In this document: piece after piece, positions 1 to 8,449 of the stretch
Layout of the letters: each line of letters begins with the position of its first letter
Numbering within the stretch: position 1 is the first letter of the stretch
Origin: Clostridium estertheticum subsp. estertheticum
GTDB lineage: Bacteria > Bacillota > Clostridia > Clostridiales > Clostridiaceae
DNA: 64,000 nt
Assembly (NCBI RefSeq): GCF_001877035.1
Contig: NZ_CP015756.1
Coordinates: forward strand, 2,409,001 to 2,473,000
Direction: 5' to 3'
The notes under the pieces: generated by a model
What the model was told of the DNA's origin: nothing
Databases searched by the model: none
What the model saw: the letters and a program-made list of their open reading frames with translations, nothing else
Program-made: the position numbers and the translations under genes

Positions 1-2
1 TT

Positions 3-890
3 CGCGCGGAATTGACAGCTGGACAGAAAACAGCAGCTGTGGAGGTCAGAATCAAGCATAATCACATTGCCAGAATTGAAAAAAATGGTGAGGTGATATT
101 TGCACAATCTGATATTACAACTCAAGAGTCTGGAGATAAGTCAAAGCTTAATATAAGGGACATACTTGAATTTGCCAATGAGGTAAACTTGGATGATGTA
201 AGAAAAATTATCAGCAGACAGATTAAGTACAATTCTGCCATATCAGAAGAAGGATTGAATCATAAATGGAGTGCTCAGGTGGGACGAACTCTTCTAAAAT
301 CTGGCAATAACGATGTCCGAATCATGGCGAGAGCAGCAGCGGCAGCAGGTTCCGATGCTAGAATGAATGGCTGTGCTCTCCCGGTAGTTATCAATTCAGG
401 AAGTGGCAACCAGGGGATCACCTGTACCATGCCGGTTGTCGTTTATGCACAAGATATGAAAGCAGATGAGGATACCCTCTACAGAGCTCTTATCTTGAGC
501 AACCTTCTGTCTATGCATCAGAAGTATTATATTGGAAACCTATCTGCTTACTGTGGAGCCGTATCAGCTGGAGCATCTGCAGCTTGTGGCATTGCCTATC
601 TAAATGGTGCTGATTATGATGTCATTGGAAAGACAATCATCAATACTCTAGGTAATGTGGGTGGCATTGTGTGTGATGGCGCTAAGGCTTCCTGTGCAGC
701 AAAAATTTCCAGTGCAGTAGACGCAGGCATCATGGGTTATGAAATGGCAAAATACGATCGGGTATTTCCATTTGGAGAAGGTCTCGTAGAAAAAGATTAC
801 GAAAAGACAATCCAGAACATCGGTCGTATGGGCCGTGAGGGCATGAAATCCACCGATGTGGAAATCCTTAATATTATGATAGGAAAGTAA
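3..890 (+). CDS. cyuA: L-cysteine desulfidase family protein (CyuA/UPF0597), 5' end outside window
   Basis: The frame is open from the first bases of the window, so only the C-terminal part (about 296 codons of a family of roughly 430 residues) is present. Members of the UPF0597/serine dehydratase-like family, typified by E. coli CyuA (YhaM), break L-cysteine into pyruvate, ammonia and sulfide with an iron-sulfur cluster. Supporting features are the Gly/Ala-rich core, the NGCALPVV segment, the GNLSAYCGAVSAGAS stretch and the GIVCDGAKASCA segment, whose conserved cysteines are the expected cluster ligands. A hairpin follows directly. The family is well recognised. Whether the substrate here is cysteine or a related amino acid is inferred from the family only. 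Confidence 0.85.
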   Translation, partial: RAELTAGQKTAAVEVRIKHNHIARIEKNGEVIFAQSDITTQESGDKSKLNIRDILEFANEVNLDDVRKIISRQIKYNSAISEEGLNHKWSAQVGRTLLKSGNNDVRIMARAAAAAGSDARMNGCALPVVINSGSGNQGITCTMPVVVYAQDMKADEDTLYRALILSNLLSMHQKYYIGNLSAYCGAVSAGASAACGIAYLNGADYDVIGKTIINTLGNVGGIVCDGAKASCAAKISSAVDAGIMGYEMAKYDRVFPFGEGLVEKDYEKTIQNIGRMGREGMKSTDVEILNIMIGK

Positions 891-900
891 TTTACATATC

Positions 901-925
901 AAACTACTGGCTTAGCCGGTAGTTT
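901..925 (+). terminator. Hairpin after cyuA
   Basis: An 11-base stem (AAACTACTGGC / GCCGGTAGTTT, one G-T pair) with a 3-base loop lies 10 bases after the cyuA stop codon. The downstream T tract is weak, so termination is likely but not certain. Confidence 0.55.
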
Positions 926-1113
926 GATCATTAACATTTCTTATATTAGTACATGGTAATTTAAAACTTGAGATTTATAAAAATAAACAAACTTATTTAT
1001 AAAGTGGGTTAATATTTAAAAACTTAGTTCTTACACCCTTTCTAAAATTATTAATGAAAAAATAATGTAAGAAGCCTTGCTATAACTAATTTAAATACAA
1101 GGAGTGAATAAAA

Positions 1114-2226
1114 GTGGATAAAAAACCAATTAGTATAAAAAGAGTGATAATTCTTGCGGGGGCATTGTGTGCATATTGGATTGGATCTGGGTTTGCAACA
1201 GGACAGGAGGTCTTGCAATTTTTCGCAGCGCATGGAACAAAAGGTATTATAGCAGCTTTTGTTTTTCTGTTTTTAATGATTCCATTAACGTACATTTTAT
1301 ATGGAGTAGGCCAAAAGCAGAAATTCCCTAATCCATATGATGTTTTTGAATATTATTGTGGCACAGTTATAGGTAAAGTTTATGTATGGTATAGTGTTGT
1401 ATTAGTGTATGCGATATTTGTAGTTATGCTCGCAGGCGGAGGCGCAACAATTAATCAATATTATGGATTACCAACATATATAGGTACTGGGGCTATAGCT
1501 ATTCTTGCATTAGGAACAACATTGTTAGGAGCAGAAAAGCTTGTCGACATAATAGGTGTTATCGGGCCTATTAAAATTGTATTTGTAGCAATAATAGGTA
1601 TTTGTGGAATTATTACTCTCTTTGGACAGCCGACTTTATTGTCAGATGTCACCAAGCTTTTGCCAACGTTAGGGTTTAAATCCGCTTCTTCTAATTGGGC
1701 ATGGTCAGGAGCGCTATATGCCTTTCTTGCTCTTATGGTTAGCATACCATTTCAGGTTAATTGTGGAGCGTCTGCAGGTAGTTTAAAAGAAGCACGAACT
1801 GCCGCTTTTGTTGGAACAGTTGCTATGACCGCTGCTATTATTGCACTTGTAATAGGTGAACTTGTTTATTATAAATTGATTGTAGGACAACAAGTTCCAA
1901 CATTAGCAATTGCTAAGCACATATCTCCTATCTTAGGATTGATCTTTTCAGTATTAATAGTACTAAGTATCTATTCAGCAGTGGCCTCATTCCTTTTAAT
2001 GGTAGTTAGAAAGTTTGCTACTGACAAAACTAAAAAGTTTAATATCATTGCGACAGTGCTAACTGTTATTGGTATGTTCTTTGGAGGTGTACTTCCTTTT
2101 GATAAATTGGTAAATATTCTATATCCTTTGGCAGGGTATTCAGCTATCGTTTTCGCTGGCTTTATGATTTATAAAGAATTAAGTTTGAGAAATGGAAAAG
2201 CTAATGTTGAAAAAGAAAATAATTAA
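1114..2226 (+). CDS. YkvI-family membrane transporter (APC superfamily)
   Basis: A 370-residue integral membrane protein with about ten hydrophobic segments. It starts at GTG, preceded by AAGGAG at a suitable distance. The N-terminal segment with ALCAYWIGSGFATGQEVLQF, a broken first helix around GSGFATGQE, is typical of the YkvI family of the amino-acid/sodium symporter fold (LeuT-like APC superfamily). The substrate is unknown. It lies downstream of a cysteine desulfidase gene, in the same direction but with a hairpin between, so a role in amino-acid uptake is a reasonable inference and no more. It ends before a strong hairpin. Confidence 0.75.
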   Translation: MDKKPISIKRVIILAGALCAYWIGSGFATGQEVLQFFAAHGTKGIIAAFVFLFLMIPLTYILYGVGQKQKFPNPYDVFEYYCGTVIGKVYVWYSVVLVYAIFVVMLAGGGATINQYYGLPTYIGTGAIAILALGTTLLGAEKLVDIIGVIGPIKIVFVAIIGICGIITLFGQPTLLSDVTKLLPTLGFKSASSNWAWSGALYAFLALMVSIPFQVNCGASAGSLKEARTAAFVGTVAMTAAIIALVIGELVYYKLIVGQQVPTLAIAKHISPILGLIFSVLIVLSIYSAVASFLLMVVRKFATDKTKKFNIIATVLTVIGMFFGGVLPFDKLVNILYPLAGYSAIVFAGFMIYKELSLRNGKANVEKENN

Positions 2227-2273
2227 GCTTAAACTGTAATTTGGTGTTTGCTTAATTTATAATTCCTACCTAT

Positions 2274-2312
2274 AAAAACTATAAGAGTTTATAATAAATT
2301 CTTATAGTTTTT
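2274..2312. terminator. Bidirectional hairpin terminator
   Basis: Perfect 12-base inverted repeat (AAAAACTATAAG / CTTATAGTTTTT) with a 15-base loop and T runs on both sides. It separates the YkvI-type gene from the sigma-factor operon. Confidence 0.75.
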
Positions 2313-2460
2313 TAAGTGTTCTAAAAAACACCTAAATTATATTATTAAAACAAAATATGAATTAATTGTATACTTTTTAGCCCTATAATCGTTTTAGTAA
2401 TAGAGGGGCTTCTGAAATGGTTATTTCAACATATATTTTGCTTTAGGTTAGGGGGATAAA

Positions 2461-2961
2461 ATGAAAAACGATTTAATAAGCAAAATATTTATGGATAAGA
2501 TGAATATTATACATTGTTATTTAATAAAGCTAGGTTGCAATCAGGAGGATGCAGAGGATATAACACAAGATACCTTTTATAAAGCATTAAAATATATTGA
2601 TGGAATAGATGTTTCCCAAATATCATCATGGCTTTTTAGAGTTGCAATTAATAGATATTATGATCTATGTAGAACAAAAAAAAGACATGTACAGGTAATT
2701 ATAAATGAAGAAATATTTAAATCTGATAACAATTTATGTGAAGATTATATTATAGATCTAGAGAGAAAAGGGGATGTACTAAAAATACTTAATTCATTAA
2801 ATAATATTCAAAAAAATTTATTAATTCTAAAATATAATATGGACTTATCCTATAAAGAAATATCTAATATCTTAGATATAAATGAAAGTACAGTGAAAAC
2901 ATATTTATTTAGAGCAAGAGCGCAATTTAAAAATAAGTGGGGTGTTATGTATAATGAATGA
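2461..2961 (+). CDS. RNA polymerase sigma-70 family factor (ECF type)
   Basis: A 166-residue protein with only sigma regions 2 and 4, as in extracytoplasmic-function sigma factors. Region 2 is seen around residues 15-75 (NQEDAEDITQDTFYKAL, then the SSWLFRVAINRYYDL core-binding/-10 recognition helix). Region 4 is around residues 105-160 (LSYKEISNILDINESTVKTY, the helix-turn-helix for -35 recognition). The start has AGGGGG seven bases upstream. The last codons overlap the next gene, whose product resembles a membrane anti-sigma factor, so the pair should form a signal-responsive switch. The signal and target promoters are unknown. Confidence 0.85.
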   Translation: MKNDLISKIFMDKMNIIHCYLIKLGCNQEDAEDITQDTFYKALKYIDGIDVSQISSWLFRVAINRYYDLCRTKKRHVQVIINEEIFKSDNNLCEDYIIDLERKGDVLKILNSLNNIQKNLLILKYNMDLSYKEISNILDINESTVKTYLFRARAQFKNKWGVMYNE

Positions 2962-4003
2962 TGAAGAAAAATTAAAAGAATTGTTTGAAGATAAAGGTCC
3001 GTCTAATTTTGATAAGGTTATAAAAAAGGCAAAACTTTTCTCTATCATAAGAGGGGTTATAACTAGTATATTAGTATTTACAGTAGTGGGTTTCGTCGGT
3101 TTAATCTTTAATGCTACAACTTTAAACGAATTAGGAAATGAGAAAAAGATTGAGCTAGAAAATTATTACAGAATAGCCCATCCTAATTCATATATTGGAA
3201 GTGATCAAATGGATGATGGCTTATTGACTGGTGAGCTTGATTATGTTACTTATAGATTTTTAGGGAACAAACCTATTGTTGATGGTAACAACAAAGAATC
3301 TTATACTTATCTACCGTTAATAAATGGTCTTTATGGTGATATTAGCGGACTGTTATATGAGGCTAGTGGTGACTCAGAACAATCTAAAAGATATAGCAAG
3401 GTTGGCAAAAATGTAATGCAATTTTACCATCCTAGTGTAAAATATACTAAATATAGAGATGATTTATCAATGATTAATAAAATTGAAGAAGATAAAGTTA
3501 TGGAAATGTCGTTATCATTTGATAAATCTTATAGTATTTCTCAGGTGAAAAGTATGATACCACAAAACATAACATTGAATTGGTATTGGGTGGATACGTA
3601 TACGAAAAGTAAAGTTACTGAATTAGGTTCTCATATTGAAAAAATAGGAAATGAAGAGGAGATCCCCGTAAATAAAAGGGAAAAACACATAAGTCCTAAT
3701 ATTATACTATATGAGGATGAGGTATATGGTATTAAATCAATAGATGAGGCAGGAAAAAATAAAGAAACACCTGAAAAAGACTTTATTGATACAATTTCTT
3801 CTGGAAAAACAAATAAAGGAAAAAATCAACAACTCTATGAAACGTTATTTAGTAAGTTAAGTAAAGATAAAGTGAAAATTACGAAAGATAACATAAAAAT
3901 TTTAGGAGTTGTAGTTACAGGTGATAAAGATTCTTTAAAACTCCTTAAAAATAAATCTTTTATTAAGGCTTCTAGCCTTGGAGCAGTGGGTGATAAATAC
4001 TAA
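2954..4003 (+). CDS. Membrane anti-sigma factor (Sigma_reg_N/Sigma_reg_C type)
   Basis: 349 residues. A GTG 12 bases upstream is in frame, but ATG at 2954 is preferred because GGGGTG lies nine bases before it. The start overlaps the sigma gene by eight bases (ATGAATGA), so the two are translationally coupled. The architecture is a short cytoplasmic N-terminus, one membrane helix at about residues 28-50, then a large extracytoplasmic part. This matches the two-part sigma-regulator family (PF13800/PF13791) found next to ECF sigma factors in Bacillus and Clostridium. It presumably sequesters the upstream sigma factor until an envelope signal releases it. The signal is not deducible. Confidence 0.75.
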   Translation: MNDEEKLKELFEDKGPSNFDKVIKKAKLFSIIRGVITSILVFTVVGFVGLIFNATTLNELGNEKKIELENYYRIAHPNSYIGSDQMDDGLLTGELDYVTYRFLGNKPIVDGNNKESYTYLPLINGLYGDISGLLYEASGDSEQSKRYSKVGKNVMQFYHPSVKYTKYRDDLSMINKIEEDKVMEMSLSFDKSYSISQVKSMIPQNITLNWYWVDTYTKSKVTELGSHIEKIGNEEEIPVNKREKHISPNIILYEDEVYGIKSIDEAGKNKETPEKDFIDTISSGKTNKGKNQQLYETLFSKLSKDKVKITKDNIKILGVVVTGDKDSLKLLKNKSFIKASSLGAVGDKY

Positions 4004-4052
4004 TTATAAATGTCAACTGCTTGTATAATTTATAATTGAGAGGAGTAAAAAA

Positions 4053-4814
4053 ATGAAAATGTTTTTTAAATTTGATTTTAAGAGAGCTTTTTTTTCTAAG
4101 AAAACTTTAATTTCAAGTCTAATAATTTTAGCATTACTATTAATACCGTATTATAGTGAAATTAATTTTCCACATCCTGGATTAGACGGCATTAATTATT
4201 TTATAAGAATAGGTGGGTTTACTTATCTTCCCTTTATTGCACCATTACTTGCTAGTATTCCATTTTCTAATTCTTATATTATAGATAAGGAAAAGGATGT
4301 TTTTAGCAAACTTTTTACAATAATAGACCCAAAAGTGTATTTCACTAGTCATTTGATAGTAAATGCCTTAGTTAGTGGGTTTGTATTTTTAATAACTAAA
4401 ACTATATTACTTATATTCTTAATCGGTGCTAATGGCATTAATAATACTCATACAGATGTTGTGGGGGCATTTAGTCCTATTTATTATAAGTCTAAAATTG
4501 CTTATATTATTATTTCACTCCTTATAACCTTTGTTAGTTCAGCTGCGTTTTCAACATTTATTTTAGGAATATCAACGTTAACAAAAAGTAAATTTTTGCT
4601 TATATTATTACCTTTGTTTTTTGTTGTAGTTACAGCTGTTATATTACCAAACACTGGTTTAGTTGAGCAGTTAAATGTTATGGCATTATTTCAAATTGAT
4701 ATATACACTAAAATTACAGGCATAGGAATTATATTGTATGATTTAATATTATTTTCAATAGGTAGCTTCTTATTTTATTGCTTTGGTTATAAAAAAATGA
4801 ATAAGGTTATATAA
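4053..4814 (+). CDS. ABC-2-like membrane permease, stand-alone
   Basis: A 253-residue very hydrophobic protein with six predicted membrane segments, preceded by GAGAGGAG nine bases before ATG. The N-terminal FKFDFKRAFFSKK lead-in and the spacing of the helices resemble ABC-2 type permeases that span the membrane beside an ATPase, but no ATP-binding partner is encoded next to it. It sits 49 bases after the anti-sigma gene and is probably cotranscribed, so it may be a target or sensor of the sigma system. Family assignment is tentative and based on topology. Confidence 0.5.
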   Translation: MKMFFKFDFKRAFFSKKTLISSLIILALLLIPYYSEINFPHPGLDGINYFIRIGGFTYLPFIAPLLASIPFSNSYIIDKEKDVFSKLFTIIDPKVYFTSHLIVNALVSGFVFLITKTILLIFLIGANGINNTHTDVVGAFSPIYYKSKIAYIIISLLITFVSSAAFSTFILGISTLTKSKFLLILLPLFFVVVTAVILPNTGLVEQLNVMALFQIDIYTKITGIGIILYDLILFSIGSFLFYCFGYKKMNKVI

Positions 4815-4844
4815 GAAACATTTATTATTTATATCCTTGGTTAA

Positions 4845-4895
4845 CTTAACAAAAAATATCTTGTCAAAATACTTGACAAGATATTTTTTGTTAAG
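4845..4895. terminator. Long perfect hairpin (23-bp stem)
   Basis: Bases 4845-4867 and 4873-4895 are perfect inverted repeats with a 5-base loop. The stem contains an internal A6/T6 block, so the structure can end transcription from either side. It isolates the sigma operon from the ATPase pair. Confidence 0.75.
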
Positions 4896-4934
4896 TATAA
4901 TTGTAAATATAAGGATACACAGGAGGCGTTAATT

Positions 4935-6110
4935 ATGAAAATTACAACTGGGCAAGCTGCACGAGGGGACAATTTTTTTAAAAGGCCTATTTTAATAAAT
5001 AAATTATGGAGAAAAATTGATTCAGATAGTAGCATTATAATTTCAGCTCCAAGAAGAGTAGGGAAGACTTCTTTAATGAGGTATATAGAAGATAACCCAA
5101 GGGAGAAGTACTATGTAGTTTATGTAATTACAGAGTCTGTATATAACGAGAATAAGTATTATAAGGAAATTGTAAAGGCCATTTTAAATTGTGATTCAAT
5201 AAGAAAAAGAGATAAAGTAATAAATTCAATAAAGGACATAGCTAAAAATGTTTTTAAAAGTATAGATGAGGTTGGTATAGATTCCGTTAAGTTTAGCAAA
5301 AATATTGAATATAATTATTATGATAAATTTATAGAAATCATGAAAACTATTGATTTAGAAGGGCACAAATTAATTATAATGATAGATGAATTTGCTCAAA
5401 CAATAGAAAATATTCAACAAAAAGAAGGCACTGCATCTGCAGTTCATCTTCTTCAAAGTAATAGAGTTTTAAGGCAAAATAGTGATATAAATAATAAATT
5501 TCAATTTATATATACAGGTTCCATAAGCCTTGAGGGCATTGCAAGACGAATGGATTCTTCAAAGTTTATAAATGACCTAGATATAGTAAAAGTTACTCCA
5601 CTAAGTGAATCAGAAGGTAAAAATCTTATAAATGAGCTACTTAAAGGACTGGATTTTACTATGGACGAGAGTACTATAAATCATATGCTTAATGAGATTA
5701 AGTGGTTAATTCCTTTTTATATTCAACTTGCTATGGATAAAATTCAGGATATTTATGACGAAGATAATTTATGCGTTATACATAATAAATCAGTAGATGT
5801 TGCAATAAAACGTATGATAGAAGAAAACAATAAGTTTAGTAGTTGGCATGAGAGACTTGTGGTGTACAAAAATAATGATTATAAGTTCATTATAGAAGCA
5901 TTAGATCTAATATCTATATCAGAAGCTAAAAAGATAACTTATAATGAAATACACAATTTAGCCGTGAAATATAATCTTTGCGAAACATATAAAGATCTCT
6001 TGAATACTCTTATAGATGATGGATATATAAATAATGATGATGAAGGAAAATTTTATACATTTACTTCTCCAATATTAAGAATGTGGTGGTGTAAAAAGAA
6101 TGCAAACTAG
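4935..6110 (+). CDS. AAA-type ATPase, first of an overlapping pair
   Basis: 391 residues with a strong AGGAGG site. A Walker A motif (SAPRRVGKTS, about residues 37-46) and a Walker B (LIIMIDEFAQ, about 143-152) define a P-loop ATPase like the archaeal-ATPase/STAND-related group. A predicted winged-helix-like tail around residues 290-390 follows. The N-terminal GQAARGDNFFKR lead is typical of this clostridial protein type. The last 11 bases overlap the next ATPase gene, so the two products are made together and probably act as a complex. I know of no established function. Its isolation between hairpins and its paired ATPases are compatible with, but do not prove, a defence or DNA-transaction role. 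Confidence 0.7.
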   Translation: MKITTGQAARGDNFFKRPILINKLWRKIDSDSSIIISAPRRVGKTSLMRYIEDNPREKYYVVYVITESVYNENKYYKEIVKAILNCDSIRKRDKVINSIKDIAKNVFKSIDEVGIDSVKFSKNIEYNYYDKFIEIMKTIDLEGHKLIIMIDEFAQTIENIQQKEGTASAVHLLQSNRVLRQNSDINNKFQFIYTGSISLEGIARRMDSSKFINDLDIVKVTPLSESEGKNLINELLKGLDFTMDESTINHMLNEIKWLIPFYIQLAMDKIQDIYDEDNLCVIHNKSVDVAIKRMIEENNKFSSWHERLVVYKNNDYKFIIEALDLISISEAKKITYNEIHNLAVKYNLCETYKDLLNTLIDDGYINNDDEGKFYTFTSPILRMWWCKKNAN

Positions 6111-7689
6111 TAGTGTAAGTTTTTATAACCCCAACAATTTAACAGAGAAAGAACTAATTGATAGTTTTGTAATAAGAAAAAAAGAATTTCAAAAAATTAT
6201 AAATGATATAAAAAGTTCAGATATGAAATATCCAGAGCAGCATTATATGATAGAGGCTCAAAGAGGATATGGTAAAACAACTTTACTTAAAAGATTATAC
6301 TTTGAAATTAAAAGAGATACAGAATTAAAAGAAAGACTTATTCCTGTTATATTACCAGAGGAACAATATAATATACGTAGATTATTTAAGCTTTGGGAAG
6401 TCGTAGCACAAAATCTTGAACTAGAAAGTACTGAATTTATAGGACTTTATAATCAAATGGATAAAGATGCAAATGAAGAAAACTACGAAGATATATGTTT
6501 TAAAATAGTCGAACAAAGACTTAAAGAGCAAAATAAAAAGTTAATACTTCTAATAGATAATACTGAAGATATTTTGAAGAAGTTTAAACTTATTGAGCAG
6601 CAAAAACTTAGAGAAATTTTATTAACCTCTTCTGAAATTCGTTTTATAGGAGCATCTTCAGAGGTTTTAGAATTCACTTTTAATTATGAAAAACCCTTCT
6701 ATGACTTCTTTAAGTTAATAAAATTAAAAGGATTAACTACAGAAGAAACTAATGAATATTTTGAAAAATTAGGAGAAATTTCTAATAAGAAAGGTATGAA
6801 TGAACTAATCAAAATCAATAAAGGTAAAATAGAAGCCATAAGGCGGTTAACTGGTGGGGTACCTAGAATAATGTCATTACATTTCAGTAGTGTATGTTCT
6901 GATAGAGGACTAGCCTTTAAAGACATAGATACATTATCGGATAAAGTAACACCTCTTTATAAGCACGTAATGGATAATTTATCTCCAGTGCAGCAAGAAA
7001 TTGTAGATGTTATATCTTTAAGCTGGGAGGCCATAACTACAAAAGAAATTGCAGACAAAATAAGAATGCAAAGCAAAGAAGTGTCAGCTCAGCTAAATCA
7101 ATTAGAAAAGAATGGTGTAATAAATAAAATACCTCTGAACAAGAAAAATTATATGTATCAAATTAAGGATCGATTCTTTAACATATGGTATCTAATAAGA
7201 TTTGGAGGAGAAAAAGAAAAACAGCAGGTGTTATGGCTTGTAAATTTTTTAGAAAGCTGGTGTAGTAGGGAAACTTTAATTAATAAAAGTAAAAACAAAG
7301 AACAAGATTTAAATTATGATAAAAATCGTAACAATTTTAGCAGTATCTATGAATTATCAAAAACCTTACTTTTGAATGATAAAATAGAAGAATCCGTTAA
7401 AAAGTCTCCCTTGTTTTTACAAGTAGCTAATAATACAGATAAATATAATAGATTTATTAATGAGTATTTTATATTACTAATGGCTAAAAAACAATATAAC
7501 TCATTATTAAATCTATTTAATGAAAAGAAATTTATGCTAAAGGATAAGTTTAAGCCTACTTATTATGCTTTAATGTACTTTATAAAAAATCAAAATGAAA
7601 AATTTGAAATTGAATATAAAAAAGTGGGGGAGGAATTAAAGGAAACTGTTGAAGAAATTATTGAAGAAGTTAAGAAGAATGAAGAATAA
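6100..7689 (+). CDS. AAA-type ATPase with winged-helix region, second of the pair
   Basis: 529 residues. Walker A is at residues 52-61 (EAQRGYGKTT) and Walker B is LILLIDNTEDIL. A TGGVPRIM segment resembles sensor-2 motifs of the same ATPase class. A winged helix-turn-helix is visible near residues 295-345 (TKEIADKIRMQSKEVSAQL), followed by a long helical, lysine- and glutamate-rich tail. Its start codon lies inside the end of the previous ATPase gene, which gives translational coupling. The combination of nucleotide switch, DNA- or protein-binding winged helix and helical tail suggests a regulatory or conflict role, which is inference. The sequence is not recognisable as a named defence system. 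Confidence 0.7.
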   Translation: MQTSSVSFYNPNNLTEKELIDSFVIRKKEFQKIINDIKSSDMKYPEQHYMIEAQRGYGKTTLLKRLYFEIKRDTELKERLIPVILPEEQYNIRRLFKLWEVVAQNLELESTEFIGLYNQMDKDANEENYEDICFKIVEQRLKEQNKKLILLIDNTEDILKKFKLIEQQKLREILLTSSEIRFIGASSEVLEFTFNYEKPFYDFFKLIKLKGLTTEETNEYFEKLGEISNKKGMNELIKINKGKIEAIRRLTGGVPRIMSLHFSSVCSDRGLAFKDIDTLSDKVTPLYKHVMDNLSPVQQEIVDVISLSWEAITTKEIADKIRMQSKEVSAQLNQLEKNGVINKIPLNKKNYMYQIKDRFFNIWYLIRFGGEKEKQQVLWLVNFLESWCSRETLINKSKNKEQDLNYDKNRNNFSSIYELSKTLLLNDKIEESVKKSPLFLQVANNTDKYNRFINEYFILLMAKKQYNSLLNLFNEKKFMLKDKFKPTYYALMYFIKNQNEKFEIEYKKVGEELKETVEEIIEEVKKNEE

Positions 7690-7711
7690 AAACTAAATAA
7701 GGAGAATAAGT

Positions 7712-8377
7712 ATGGAAAAGAAAACCGCTTTGGTAGTTGGAGCTACAGGACTTGTTGGGGGCAATTTAGTTAATATGTTATTAGAAGCCCCTGAGTATGA
7801 AATGGTAATAGTTTGGGTTAGAAAATCTACGGGAATAAATAATAAAAAGCTTGAAGAAAAAATAATCAATTTTGAATTGCTTGACACCTATAAGCTTGAA
7901 GACACGGTTAATCATATATTTTGTTGCCTTGGAACAACTATAAAAAAGGCTAAGAGTAAGGAAGTTTTTAAAAAAGTTGATTTGGAATATATAGTTTCTT
8001 TAGCAATGAAAGCGAAGGAAAATGATGTATCACAATTTCTTGTAATTTCAGCAATGGGATCTGATGTAAAGTCCGCCGTTTTCTATAACAAAGTTAAAGG
8101 TCAAATGGAAAATGAACTTAGCAACTTAGGGTTAAGAGGCCTTAAAATTTTTAGACCGTCTTTACTTTTAGGAGATAGAACTGAATTTAGATTTGGTGAA
8201 AAAGCAGCGGAAGTTGTTTCAAAATGCATACCATTTATATTTAACGGTGCTTTAAAAAAATATAAACCTGTATACGGAAATACTGTGGCAAAAGCTATGT
8301 ATAAAGTTGCAATAGAAGAAAAATCAGGAATAGAAGCTTTTAATTCTGAGGTAATTCAAATAAAGGGCACAATATGA
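7712..8377 (+). CDS. NAD(P)-binding atypical short-chain oxidoreductase (TIP30/YraR-like)
   Basis: 221 residues, starting after AAGGAG. The N-terminus carries a Rossmann fingerprint VVGATGLVGGNLV (about residues 8-20), and a YNKVKGQME segment supplies the Tyr-x-x-x-Lys pair of atypical SDR enzymes. Length and the LVISAMGSD and FRPSLLLGDR segments fit the HTATIP2/YraR-like group, whose substrates are mostly unknown. It starts 22 bases after the second ATPase gene and may share its transcript, although its function looks unrelated. Confidence 0.75.
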   Translation: MEKKTALVVGATGLVGGNLVNMLLEAPEYEMVIVWVRKSTGINNKKLEEKIINFELLDTYKLEDTVNHIFCCLGTTIKKAKSKEVFKKVDLEYIVSLAMKAKENDVSQFLVISAMGSDVKSAVFYNKVKGQMENELSNLGLRGLKIFRPSLLLGDRTEFRFGEKAAEVVSKCIPFIFNGALKKYKPVYGNTVAKAMYKVAIEEKSGIEAFNSEVIQIKGTI

Positions 8378-8449
8378 ATAAAATAGTGTAGATGTATGTT
8401 ATTATTAATGATGTAAATTAAAATACATAATACAAAGGGGACATGGATC

